Of a stretch of DNA of 64,000 nt, positions 10,546-20,402 are shown in pieces. Under the pieces are notes generated by a model. The model worked only from the letters and a program-made list of their open reading frames with translations. It did not search any database and was not told the DNA's origin. The DNA lies in assembly GCA_031761405.1 (NCBI GenBank), contig JASEVX010000006.1:26359097-26423096 (forward strand), in the 5' to 3' direction. Within the stretch, counting starts at the first letter, position 1. Each line of letters opens with the position of its first letter. The position numbers and the translations under genes were made by a program. The stretch comes from Serripes groenlandicus. Its lineage: Eukaryota > Mollusca > Bivalvia > Cardiida > Cardiidae.

Positions 10546-11102
10546 ATAATTCTTTTGTATTAAACCAAGATTGCTCATCTGGATTGGTTTGTAATTGACT
10601 GGACTGCCATATTGGTGTGACCATTTGACCCCAGATGACCACTGGTCAACAGCCAGTTCATCTCGGTGCATGTCCATTAGCAAAAAAGCACAATTGTCTA
10701 AATATGGCATTTATATTGGTCAATCCAAAGTTGACCGGTACAGTACAATAGGTAAGTAAAAGAACCATTTAATACATGCCTTATGGTGACCATAAACAAT
10801 CATGGTGAACTATTTTTTTATCGTTCAACCTTTTCCCCTCCATGTTATAATAAGTTCAAAATTTACATGAAATCAATTCAAACTTGGTACAATTAACAAA
10901 CAATTATGCTCATATTTACTAATCATGACTATTATGGCTACCTTTCAAAACAGTTTTCTACTTTATCATAATGTCCTATTTAAGTGACCCTAATATCGTC
11001 TTCAGAATTCTGAAATATAATTTCTGATTTCTATCTGAAATCTATATGCAAAGGGAAAAGTCATTTCCAAAGGCAGTGAAAGTTGAAAGCAATAAAATAC
11101 TG
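10546..11102. other. nothing recognised
   Basis: No repeat match. The segment ACCATTTGACCCCAGATGACC recalls the 'gaccttgacc' wording of bivalve HINE-like repeats, but this is not enough to call one. Confidence 0.35.
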
Positions 11103-11327
11103 TCAACCCTTTTCCACATACAACTATTATGTAGCAGCAGACATCCTTTGAAAACATTGTGGCCAAAGGGGAAATTGCTCATGGTGAGCAATTTCTCCTT
11201 TGGCCACAATGTTTTCAACTTTATTTAACATTAGGCTATCTTTTATGGAGATTTTTCAGGTTTTTGTCACTATGTTTTCAAAGTCGTATGCTGCTTTTTG
11301 ATTTGTTGTATGTGGGAGAGGGTTTAA
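11103..11327 (-). mobile_element. P-MITE, B orientation, extended hairpin
   Basis: The stem is unusually long: from CATTGTGGCCAAAGG...AAATTGCTCA, through loop TGG, back to TGAGCAATTTCTCCTTTGGCCACAATG. Flanks TCAA and TTAA. A 9-bp disturbance near the right inner repeat (GTATGCTGCTTTTTG). Confidence 0.85.
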
Positions 11328-11461
11328 ATCAATAGGTATTAAAACACCAGTAGCAGGGGGGTCCAATAAATACCTACAATTTAGTCACCCCTATCAAATA
11401 TGAACATAAAAGCTTATACAAATCAACCGTTTTATTTAATGCTGTTGCATTAGCATTAGCA

Positions 11462-11603
11462 TTTTGACCCATCTGCAGCAAACTACTTTTTGAATATATA
11501 TTGAAGCAAAATGGGAATTTACTCATGATGAACTTTTTCTCCTTTAGCCACGGTGCTATTAACTTTATAAACCATCGTCAATTGAGATGTGGGAAAATGT
11601 TAA
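11462..11603 (-). mobile_element. P-MITE, left-truncated
   Basis: TTTTGACCCATCTGCAGCAAACTAC, GGAATTTACTCATGATGAACTTTTTC (decayed hairpin), GTGGGAAAATGTTAA. Confidence 0.55.
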
Positions 11604-12188
11604 CGCGTCCAAAGTGGTCGATATCAGCAAAACAGTCATGCACGTTTATAAATAGAGACTTTATATTTTGCATATAAATCAAGGTTTCCATGCTATCCGA
11701 TGAAAAGCATCAGTTGACCATGTTTGACCATAAACCAAACCCACTGTACCATGATTGACAGGCCAATCCAATCCAGCATAATAATAGCCATGTCCATTGG
11801 GCCGGGTCACGCAAAAAACTGACCTTTGAGGGTATTAAAATCAATAGCACCAAATAAATTCCAATCAATAGCAGTTCCATATGCTTCTATAGTTAGTTTT
11901 CGGACATAATCATTATCGCTAGGTTTCTACGATGATTGTTCAACTCTATGGCAAACAGTGAAGACCCTGATCTGACTGTGCCGATTGGCAGGCTTATCTA
12001 AGCTCGTCCAATGTCCCACAACCCCCTCAGGTTGCTTTCCGTATGATGAGGCCATATTGGATGCATTCAAACAATCCAGTGTCCAATTTGCAACAGATAA
12101 TTGGAGAACAATTGTACTTCTGTGTCACCCTTACTGGAATGTGCAGATGCAAATGGTCATCACTCATGATCTCTATATTGTATCTTTC
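11604..12188. other. nothing recognised
   Basis: A frame at 11985-12251 (+) looks weakly protein-like, but it runs into the minisatellite and shows no acceptor/donor pair I trust. Confidence 0.35.
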
Positions 12189-12263
12189 AATACTACTGTA
12201 GTTCTTCTACCGCAATACTACCGTAGTTCTTCTACCTCAATACTACCGTAGTTCTTCTATGCC
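12189..12263. repeat. 25-bp minisatellite, three units
   Basis: AATACTACYGTAGTTCTTCTAC repeats three times with period 25 and two or three substitutions between units. Confidence 0.85.
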
Positions 12264-12433
12264 TTATACATAAATTTACATCAGACCTAATATATAAAAT
12301 GATAGATAAATTTGAAATTAATGTCTGCAAAGAATAAGTTTTGCAACTGTAAAAAACTATCATCCCACCATTTAGTGATAAAAGGAGAATATATATGTTC
12401 TATGAAAATAATTAAAATGAAAAATTCATCTAT

Positions 12434-13022
12434 AACAAGAGCCTCAGCCATGATGGCCCTGGATCTCTCACCAGACTTTATTTGTTTTCACTTCAGCCAT
12501 AATAGCCCCGTCCCTTGCCGGCCATAGTTTTCGACCAATCAACATGGCTTGAAGGAATCTGATAGAGGGTCACCCTAGGAACATTTCTACAAAATTATTT
12601 GAAAATCGGCCTGACACTAATTCAGGAGAAGATTTATCACTGTAGCCATATAAGCCAAAATAGCCCACCCTGTGCTGGTCATGTTTTTCGACCAATCAAC
12701 ATGGCTTGAAGGAATATGAGAGGTCATCCAAGGAACATTTCTACAAAATTATTTGAAAATCTGCCAACCAGTTTTGGAGAAGAAGAATTTTGAAGTTTTT
12801 TCATTTCGTTGCCATGGAAATCAGAATTCTGCATGGATCCCAAAGATTAGAAAGAATTTTGGTGAGATCATTGAGAGGATGCTTTCTGTGAAGTTTCATT
12901 CAAATTGACCCACTAAGTTACTGCATGAGGAGAAAATGCCGACGCACGACGCAAGACGGTCGCCAGACAAAAGGCGATCACAATAACTCACCAAGTTGAG
13001 CACTTTGTGCTCAGGTGAGCTA
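12434..13022 (+). mobile_element. HINE-like repeat with 3' hairpin
   Basis: Starts ACAAGAGCCTCAGCCATGATGG. It contains two diverged copies of a roughly 170-bp unit (CGACCAATCAACATGGCTTGAAGGAA at about 12530 and 12690; AACATTTCTACAAAATTATTTGAAAATC after each). It ends in GACGCACGACGCAAGACGG, CACAATAACTCACC and the hairpin TTGAGCACTTTGTGCTCA. This wording is characteristic of a very common bivalve non-autonomous repeat. Helitron/Helentron affiliation is inferred from the 3' hairpin and lack of terminal inverted repeats. Confidence 0.6.
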
Positions 13023-13570
13023 AAAAGCTAATTAAAACCTAACACATGCTTCATGCTACTTTCTTGCAATATTGAGATACTTCATCATCATTATGTTATA
13101 ATATTCATCAACATCATCATTACATCATAGAAAAAATGCTGAATTTAACTTGAATAGCATTTAAGACAAATGTCTGTACTAAAAAAACACACAAAAAAGG
13201 TGATGCGCTAAAAAAAAAAGAACAACTACAAAAAAGCTTGGCTGACAGAAAATGTGTATGTAATTGTCATCTCTGGAAATGGAAACCAATAATAGAAAAC
13301 AAATATTTTTCACAGCGGGTGACTTATTAATTTTCATATGATTGGTATCTTACAGACGACAGACAGAGAGAGGGATAATAGATTTTATTGCCAAGAAACT
13401 GTCCACTTATAACCGGCAGGCATGTTCTTACTTTGTCAAAAAGAAAATAGATATTTCTATCACAATGAGCACTTGTATCCATTAAATTGCTTTTTACTTG
13501 CATTATCACAGCAGGTAAATACACAATGTGAGGTCAATCAGGCATTTCAAATTGACCTTATATATCTCGT
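13023..13570. other. nothing recognised
   Basis: Poly-A-rich, low-complexity patches (about 13170-13240) and no repeat family that I can name. Confidence 0.4.
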
Positions 13571-13577
13571 TAAAATG

Positions 13578-13661
13578 TAAATGAGCAATTTGTTCCACAA
13601 TGTTTTCAATTGTTCCATACACTATAGGCTTCAAATGACTTTCCTATCAGGGAAATAGTTA
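13578..13661 (-). mobile_element. P-MITE fragment
   Basis: ATGAGCAATTTGTTCCACAATGTTTTCAA, then TCAGGGAAATAGTTAA. Only the portion after the hairpin loop remains. Confidence 0.45.
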
Positions 13662-13961
13662 ATGTTTTAACATTCAACATTTTCCAATGAAATGCAAAGA
13701 TTAACGAAGTCCACACAATTTAGGTAACAAAAGAAAGTGACATTCAAAATCGTGCCGAAAGTTAATAAACCAAGGGGGGTCTGCATATACAGGGATTAAA
13801 AAACTAAAAAAAGCCATGAGCAAAGCCAACCTGCAAGTCATTGCAAAAGGCCAGGACTCAGATAAGAAGGAGTGAGTCCTATTTAATATCTTCACTGTTC
13901 TTTTGTGCATAAAGTAAACCATTCCCTATACAACAAATATGCAGTGGGTATATTTAACTAG

Positions 13962-14078
13962 AATGGAGTGCTCCGAGGAGTACGTGTGTCACCTGCACCT
14001 GCTCATTGAAAGTGTGACGGACGGACAGAGAGACGGACAGACGCCGGACAAAAATAAAAGTAATCCCTAAGTGCCTAA
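13962..14078 (+). mobile_element. short ACGG-tract repeat, copy 1
   Basis: CTAGAATGGAGTGCTCCGAGG, CACCTGCACCTGCTCATTGAAAGTGTGAC, a GGACGGACAG tract, GCCGGACAAAAATAAAAGTAATCCCTAAGTGCC. It matches 31113-31243 almost throughout, so it is a dispersed repeat. Probably a pearl/HINE-type end fragment. Confidence 0.6.
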
Positions 14079-14125
14079 ATGTTAATAGAATTGATGCAAT
14101 TATAGTGATCTGCTGCAAAAAACTT

Positions 14126-14359
14126 TTAACCCTTTCCCACATACAATAAATCTACGGCAGACAAATTTGAAAATATCAACTGCAAAATAAAGAAAAATCT
14201 ATTTAAATAATAGTATGATTATTGAATAGAGTTGAATTTATTGTGGCAAATCGAGAAATTGCTCATCATGAGCAATTTCTCCTTTTTCGACAATGATTTC
14301 AAAATTCGTCTGCTGGCAGAGGCATCTGAAAGCGTCTGTATGTGTGAAAGCAGGGTTAA
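14126..14359 (+). mobile_element. P-MITE, A orientation
   Basis: TTAA at both ends. Hairpin AGAAATTGCTCATCATGAGCAATTTCT. An extra C before the final AGGGTTAA. 234 bp. Confidence 0.9.
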
Positions 14360-14759
14360 ATGTTGTGGGGAAAGTTTTAAATATATTCTATAAAAGCGCA
14401 TTATTTTGTATGTCACAGTTATGACAACAAAAGAAATTTGAATATGAAAGAAAGTTAAATCTTATAGAATTATTATCAATTTCAAAGCATCTGTAGGCTG
14501 CTTTTCTTAACGGCGTAGCTCAAAATATAGATCAACAAAGATTACTCTGGAGAATATTGTAGTCGACCATGATTGTTATGACATAAAAGATTATTTTTGT
14601 CAAGTCACTTTTTGTGGATGACATAGCAATCTAATTCATCCATGCAGGAGACAGTTTCAACAAAAAGCTTCAAAAGCCAGCGGAGTTGATAAACAATATG
14701 AAAACCTAAAATAAATAGATTTCTGTTCAAAGAATTCCCCTCGATGAAAACATACATCC
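14360..14759. other. nothing recognised
   Basis: No family match and no supported exon. Confidence 0.4.
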
Positions 14760-15227
14760 TTAACCCTTTTCCCACATACAACAATTCTGCGGCAGACGAC
14801 TCTGAAAACATCTAGAAAACAAGAGAAGAATGCTGGCCCTATATCGCTCACCTGATTTAATAGATTAACTTAAACAGTTTTCAAAGTTTTAACTCTATAC
14901 ATATAAGGAAAACAAGAACATTTGTGCCAAATTATTTTTAAATCGGGCAAGAACTTTTGGACAAGAAGATTTTTAACATTTTAACAATGCACATATATTA
15001 TTATAAGGAAAACAAGCCCCACGACTGGCGGCATTTTCAACGGATCGGATTCATTTGAACAGCTTTGGTAGAGAAGGTCCCGCAAAATCATTTAATAGAG
15101 TTGAAATCATGGTGACAAAAGGCGAAATTGCTTGTTTCGAGAAAGTTCCTATTTGTCACCATGTTTTCAAAAAGCTGTCTGCTGCAGAGGCGTCAGAAAG
15201 CGACTATATGAGGGAAAGGGGGATTAA
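14760..15227 (+). mobile_element. P-MITE, A orientation, split by an insertion
   Basis: The left part 14760 to about 14825 (TTAACCC, TTCTGCGGCAGACGACTCTG, AAACATCTAG) and the right part about 15085-15227 (ATTTAATAGAGTTGAAATCATGG, hairpin remnant, GTCTGCTGCAGAGGCGTCAG, GAGGGAAAGGGGGATTAA) together make one element. A HINE-like sequence sits between them. Confidence 0.7.
14826..15084 (+). mobile_element. HINE-like insertion inside a P-MITE
   Basis: ACAAGAGAAGAATGCTGGCC, CGCTCACCTGA, AACATTTGTGCCAAATTATTTTTAAATCGG and AGCTTTGGTAGAGAAGGTCCC use the same vocabulary as 12434-13022. The 3' portion with the hairpin is missing, so it is truncated or rearranged. Confidence 0.5.
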
Positions 15228-15258
15228 TGGAACTATTGATAATTGCCTTGGATTATTG

Positions 15259-15486
15259 TTAACGCTTTCCCACATACAGACGCTTACTGACGTCTGCAGC
15301 TGATGACTTTTTAATACATTGTGTCAAAAGAAGAAATTGCTCATCATAAGCATTTTCTCAATTTGCCAAAATGTCTTCAACTTTAATCAATAACGAAAAC
15401 TATATTTAAAGAGATTATAAACTATTTTTGCCTAGATGTTTACAAGGTGCCTTCTGCAGATTTGATGTATGTGAGAAAGTGTTTAA
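15259..15486 (-). mobile_element. P-MITE, B orientation
   Basis: TTAACGCTTTCCCACATACAGACGC to GTATGTGAGAAAGTGTTTAA. Hairpin TTGCTCATCATAAGCA is mismatched. Confidence 0.8.
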
Positions 15487-15544
15487 TTAAGATGTCTTGT
15501 ATGCTGTGATAATTTAAAATACTTTATTTCAAAATCTGACGTCA

Positions 15545-15655
15545 AAAATGTCCTACTTGACTTTTATCTGGATTCATTCTGACAGACAGACAGACAGACA
15601 GACAAGATAACACTTGATGCCCCTGCCAATGCTGGTGGAGCCAGACAAAGTAGAA
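15545..15655 (+). mobile_element. fragment with (GACA)n tract
   Basis: Six GACA units at about 15582-15605 with TTGATGCCCCTGCC beyond. It resembles the ACGG-tract plus 'cccc' tails of the other HINE-like copies. Confidence 0.4.
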
Positions 15656-15689
15656 AGTATTAAATGTTTTGCATGTGACTTGGCCTAGA

Positions 15690-15739
15690 CGCTGTCAAAG
15701 TTGTCTTCGACAGATTTGTCGTATTTGGGAAAGGGGTTC
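15690..15739 (-). mobile_element. P-MITE terminal fragment
   Basis: CTGTCAAAGTTGTCTTCGACAG, then TGGGAAAGGGG. Only the last 50 bp. Confidence 0.45.
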
Positions 15740-16004
15740 TTAGTGTTATACTAGCTGTATTATAAGATATTTCCAAAGGTAGGTTTTTGCATGGTTTGGC
15801 CAAAATAAGCAGTTGCATTTAGGTGTTACACTGCGATTAGATTTTTCAGATATGTCACATGAGCTACAAATTAATGGGTTTCCATTTTGACACTTGAATG
15901 GTCCGAGATGTTTGGACTACCTTGTAAGATCATGTGACATGGTTTTGTCGGAGGTGACCTCTATTGTTCGGGTTGGTGTGGGGGGAGATTATTACCATGC
16001 TTTA

Positions 16005-16234
16005 TTAACCCTTTCCCTCATACGACAATTCTGCAGCAGACGACTTTGAACGTATTTTGTCAAAACATAGAAAATCTCCATAATTGAATGGATAACCTAT
16101 GACGAAAAGTGGAAAACATTGTGGCAAAAGGAGAAATTGCACGTTTTGTGCAATTTCTTCTTTTGTTACTATGTTTTCAAATAGCCGTCTGCTGCAGAGG
16201 CGTCAGAAAGCGTCTATATGAGGGAAAGGGTTAA
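16005..16234 (+). mobile_element. P-MITE, A orientation, intact
   Basis: Reference-quality copy of 230 bp: TTAA, CCCTTTCCCTCATA, 8-nt spacer CGACAATT, CTGCAGCAGACGACTTTGAA, long arm, hairpin TTGCACGTTTTGTGCAA, CCGTCTGCTGCAG, 19-nt spacer, TATGAGGGAAAGGG, TTAA. Confidence 0.95.
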
Positions 16235-16247
16235 ACATCTTCATCAG

Positions 16248-16490
16248 TTAACCTCTTCCCATGCACATACAACAAATCACAGCAGCATACAACTTTGAAT
16301 ATATCTGGGTAAAAACAATGGAAGATCTCAATAAATGAAAGTGTAATTATTGAACGGTGTTGAAAACCTTGTGACATTACAATAGAAATTGCTCATGATG
16401 AGCAATTTCTATTATTGCCACAATGTTTTCAAAAATTATCCAATGTAGCAAATTCTAGATTGGTCTGCAAGACATAGTGGGAAAGGTTAA
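16248..16490 (+). mobile_element. P-MITE, A orientation, older
   Basis: TTAACCTCTTCCCATGCAC to GTGGGAAAGGTTAA. Perfect hairpin AATAGAAATTGCTCATGATGAGCAATTTCTATT read as two 15-16 nt arms. The right inner repeat is lost (TATCCAATGTAGCA). Confidence 0.8.
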
Positions 16491-16670
16491 CCTTTTACCT
16501 GATATGATAATTTACTAGAGTAATGTACTCTTTGAAAACTGACAAGGAAAAATATATAATATCCATAAAATTTGCAAGTACTATAATGATTCTTTTAAAA
16601 TTGAGAAGTTTTAGGGAAATTGTGACCAATTTCTCCTTTTCTCACAAGGTTTAATATAATATTTTCAACC
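16487..16670 (+). mobile_element. degenerate P-MITE sharing a TTAA
   Basis: TTAACCTTTTACCTGATATGAT begins at the terminal TTAA of the previous copy. TTGTGACCAATTTCTCCTTTTCTCACAAGG is the only later family block. No right end. Confidence 0.5.
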
Positions 16671-16741
16671 TTTGACCCTGACTTTTATATATAGTATTGA
16701 GTGACACAGCTTATTTTTGATGCCACTGCAGCTAAATCATC

Positions 16742-16970
16742 TTAACCCTTTCCCTCATATAAACGCTTTCTGACGCCTCTGCAGCAGATAGCTTTTTGAA
16801 AACAGTGACAAAAGAAGAAATTGCACAAAACGTGCAATTTCTCCTTTTGCCACAATGTTTTCCACTTTTAGTCATAGGTTATCCATTCAATTATGGAGAT
16901 TTTCTATGTTTTGACAAAATACGTTCAAAGGTCGTCTGCTGCAGAATTGTCGTATGAGGGAAAGGGTTAA
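16742..16970 (-). mobile_element. P-MITE, B orientation, intact
   Basis: TTAA both sides. Hairpin TTGCACAAAACGTGCAA. Right inner repeat carries one extra G (AAAGGTCGTCTGC). 229 bp. Confidence 0.95.
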
Positions 16971-17030
16971 TGATCACGCAAACGGTCACAAGCATTGGAT
17001 CAAACCTAAGTCACCAATTATTCAATATTA

Positions 17031-17268
17031 TTAACCCTTTCCCACATATAGACGCTTTTTGACGCCTCACCAGCAGACAGCTTTTTGAAAACATAGTGAC
17101 AAAAGAAGAAATAGGTCAAAACGAGCAATTTCTCCTTTTGCCACAATGTTTTCCACTTTTAGTCATACTATATATATATCCATTCAATTATAGAGATTTT
17201 CTATTTTTTGACAAAATATGTTCAGTCGTCTGCTGCAGAATTGTCGTATTATTGAGGGAAAGGGTTAA
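17031..17268 (-). mobile_element. P-MITE, B orientation, near intact
   Basis: TTAA both sides. One hairpin arm is damaged (AAATAGGTCAAAACGAGCAATTT). Three extra bases (TATTATTGAGGG) before the right terminal repeat. Confidence 0.92.
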
Positions 17269-17331
17269 GCAAAATGGATCAAGCTAGTCAACAATTATTC
17301 AGTATTATTAATATTAATATGGATCCAGGCT

Positions 17332-17426
17332 TTAACACTTTCCCCCATACAGCAATTCTGCAGCAGACGAATTTGAAATCCTGTTTCAGAGGCGTTAGAA
17401 AGCATCTATACCAGGAAATTTTTTAA
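17332..17426 (+). mobile_element. 95-bp P-MITE deletion derivative
   Basis: TTAACACTTTCCCCCATACAGC, CTGCAGCAGACGAATTTGAAA joined directly to CAGAGGCGTTAGAAAGCATC and a mutated right end. The long arm and hairpin are gone. Confidence 0.7.
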
Positions 17427-17749
17427 GAGAAGTTACAACTTCATAGAGCTTGTGATAGAGTCCATGTTCCTTTTATTGCTCCTTATAAACTAGACCTGTG
17501 ATACCATTATTACAAGCAGCAGAAGTGTTGCAAAGATCTGAGTGGACTGATATCCAAATGATTTATCATTTAATCAAAAATGTCAAAGATTACTTTATCA
17601 GCATATCAATATGTCATAATATTTTTTTCTAAATTACCTATTAAATATCTGAACTAAAATCTGGGTCAAAATATATTGACACATTTGGTTATTGTATAGA
17701 CAGACCCTTCTTTTCCCCTTGGTATATAGCTAGATGACGCTTAATGATA
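17427..17749. other. nothing recognised
   Basis: AT-rich, no repeat family identified. Confidence 0.4.
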
Positions 17750-17835
17750 TTTGATTTTTCTTTTTGGGAAAAACAGGAAATTGCTCACAACAAGCATGCA
17801 ACTTCACCCTTCCTCACTATGTTTTCAACTCCATA
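17750..17835 (-). mobile_element. P-MITE hairpin-region fragment
   Basis: AGGAAATTGCTCACAACAAGCATGC and CTCACTATGTTTTCAACTCC. No termini. Confidence 0.4.
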
Positions 17836-17891
17836 TTACTGGAGAGTAAACTTCTAATTAAGCTTCCCAATATTTCGTTTCAGTCATTTCA

Positions 17892-18115
17892 TTAAACCCT
17901 TTCCCTCATATAGACGCTTTCTGACGCCTGTGCAGCAGACAGCTTTTTGAAAACATGGGGACAAAAGAAGAAATTGCTCAAAACGAGCAATTTCTCCTTT
18001 TGTGACCATGTTATCAACTCTATTTAATTATTGTTCATTCAATTAAAGGGTATATCTTCTTTGCTTTTGCCTAGATGTCGTCTGCACTGATTCGTTGTAT
18101 GTGGGAAAGGTTTAA
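17892..18115 (-). mobile_element. P-MITE, B orientation
   Basis: TTAAACCCTTTCCCTCATATAGACGC, with an extra A between TTAA and CCC. Hairpin TTGCTCAAAACGAGCAA. Right end GTGGGAAAGGTTTAA. Confidence 0.9.
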
Positions 18116-18234
18116 TTAAGCAGCTGACTCTGTCATATCATATCAGGGAAACACTGTGCCACAAAGATTGGGCCGGACCAGTGCCATGATGGGCGAGGCT
18201 TTTTTGCCAAGAAGTTGAAGGAGAAAGTATGTAT

Positions 18235-18420
18235 TATACCTTTTCCCACAATGCAAAGAATCTTCAGCAAAAGATATTCAAAGACATCTGAGAAAATATG
18301 TGGAACATGTCTATAGGAAAAGTGTAATTAACGAAAAGAAATTTATACACATTATGTTTTCAAAATTCCTCTGCTGCAGATGTGACAAATTCACTGTAAC
18401 AGTGCCTCTGTTTGGGAATA
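18235..18420 (+). mobile_element. degenerate P-MITE
   Basis: CCTTTTCCCACAATGC, CTTCAGCAAAAGATATTCAAAGACATCTG, ATGTTTTCAAAATTCCTCTGCTGCAGATGTG. Hairpin lost. Confidence 0.5.
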
Positions 18421-18905
18421 AAATCTGTTTTGAAATGTAAAAAATGTTCAAAACTGAGCAGAAAATATCACGGAAATTGGTAAAATTGCAGTACTATAAT
18501 GGAGCTGACTCTCAAATTCCCATGTTTTCAAAAATTGTCTGCAAGGATAGGAATTGTTTATAAAGATGGTTTTCTTCAATGAAACAAGCAACATACAGGC
18601 ATCAAACAAAATTTTGGCTGCATGAATATCATATTTTTTTTATGTAAAACATTGTGGTAAATGTAGAAATTGTGAATTATCTCACAAATTAAATTCTTCT
18701 TGAGTCAGAATAATGTATGAATTCTTTCCCTTATGCAATCAAACATTGACTTTTGACGTCTCTGCAGCATAAAACTTTTGTAAACAAAGCAGTCTTCATC
18801 ATGTAAAGGATTATAACGCATTTCATTTATTTTTTTATTCTAATATTAATGAACTCTGTGTGTGGTAAGACTCAAGGGGGCAAATTCAAATAAGCCCCCG
18901 AAGTG
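18421..18905. other. scattered P-MITE traces only
   Basis: GTTTTCAAAAATTGTCTGCA (about 18521) and GACGTCTCTGCAGCATAAAACTTTTG (about 18756) are isolated family blocks. Nothing else recognised. Confidence 0.35.
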
Positions 18906-19058
18906 TTAACCCTTTCCCACATACAACAAATCTGCAGCAGCTAACTCCGAAAAACATCTATGCAAAAAATATAAAAAAATCTCTTCTAATTAAAAGTATA
19001 ACTTTTGAATGCAAACTTGGATAACATTATGGCAAAAGAATAAAATTCTCATTGTCTG
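18906..19058 (+). mobile_element. P-MITE left half, A orientation
   Basis: TTAACCCTTTCCCACATACAACAAATCTGCAGCAG... to ATTATGGCAAAAGAATAAAATTCTCATTG. Broken at the hairpin. Confidence 0.65.
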
Positions 19059-19130
19059 TTCAAAATGCACCTGCACCATGTTTGTATAACAGGTACTCTT
19101 TTCTACCTAGTAAACCTCTCCCTTACTCCT

Positions 19131-19320
19131 TTCCTTCATATAGAATGCTTTCTGACGCATCTGCAGCACAGCTTTTTTGGAGCAATTTCTCCGTTTGTCA
19201 ACATGTTTTCAACTCTATTCAATTATTGCACTTTCATTTAAAGGGAGTTTTCATTTTTTTTTTGGGTTTGTTTTCAATGTCGTCAGTGCTGCAGATTTGT
19301 TGTATGTGGGAAAGGGTTAA
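19131..19320 (-). mobile_element. P-MITE, B orientation, 5' hairpin arm deleted
   Basis: CCTTTCCTTCATATAGAATGC, GCATCTGCAGCACAGC, then directly GAGCAATTTCTCC. Right end GTATGTGGGAAAGGGTTAA. Confidence 0.75.
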
Positions 19321-19445
19321 ACAGATGACATTAGACACGTCTGCAGTAAAGCAATTTTGAAAATATCGTAGGAAAAGAAGAATTTCTCATCATAACAAGC
19401 ATTTTTCTCCCTTTACCAACAACGTTTCCAACTTAATTTGTTATC
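19321..19445 (-). mobile_element. P-MITE fragment
   Basis: GACACGTCTGCAGTAAAGCAATTTTGAAAAT, GAATTTCTCATCATAACAAGC, CGTTTCCAACTTAATT. Abuts the TTAA of the previous copy. Confidence 0.45.
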
Positions 19446-19499
19446 AAAATTGTACTTAAAACTCCGAAAAAAAACCGATTTTCCAAAGGATTTTTCAAG

Positions 19500-19705
19500 T
19501 TTTCTCAATGATTTTATTTGGCTTTTACACCATAAATCAACTGTATTTCATCACCTATCCATGAGATGAGTCCTTGGGACGGGAAAGTTTGCCTTGTAGA
19601 AATTAGAGCACTCTGTCATGAAGGCATAAATAAGGGATCAAACCTGGGGCATCCCATCTCAAAATTCTGCACATGACCCACTCAGCCAAGACAGGTTTCT
19701 TCAGA
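19500..19705 (-). mobile_element. tRNA-headed SINE, diverged
   Basis: On the minus strand CTTGGCTGAGTGGGTCATG (A-box-like) is followed about 40 nt later by GGTTTGATCCC (B-box-like). The spacing fits a tRNA-derived promoter. The body towards 19500 is not matched to other copies here. Confidence 0.4.
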
Positions 19706-20402
19706 TATTTTCAGAGCACATGTCACAACTCTAAACACATCTTATCATGCAGTTAATTGGTAAATGAAGGACCGGAAATATTTAATCATGCAAGGAGGAG
19801 CTGACACTAGGCTTTCAGGTGCATTATCAAATACATTCAGATGTAATAAACAGGTTTCACTGTGTGAATTACGTAATATAATTAATGTTTATAACTCTAA
19901 TTATAAACACTATCTGGAAGGCTGTCATTCAACATTTACATGTGGGTTTTCTTCTAACTATAATCTTGAATCTGAACATTATGAAAATGAAGATGCTTGA
20001 TTTAGGAACAACACAATGTGTTGAATTGCCCGGCTAATACTATTTCCTTAAATTTAACCAAAGTAAAAGAAGAACAAACTGACACAGACAGACGCACGAT
20101 AGACGATTTACAGGATGAACAATTTACAATGAACAAAGTAACTAATCATTTTGCCTTAGGAAAATGAAATTTCAGCTTTCTTATAGTAAATCAATTTTAT
20201 GTATGTACTTTTCTTTGAATTAATGAATACAAACAAAATGTTAATTATCCCTCCACAACAAAACATGCACCTCAAAAGAAACAACAAACAGTATAAATGG
20301 ATAAGTTTCGTTAGATCTTTTGTGATTAATAATAGGATTCATGCATACACCCACAATTCTGCATAACATATTTTTTTAACTTGGCCATTTACCTGAAATA
20401 TT
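19706..20402. other. nothing recognised
   Basis: A 78-codon frame at 19764-20000 (+) has no recognisable domain. No repeat match. Confidence 0.4.

Noticed and set aside
16005..16020. TTAACCC termini resembling telomeric repeats (TTAGGG/CCCTAA)
   Set aside because: They occur once per element end as TTAA plus the TIR, never as a tandem telomere array.
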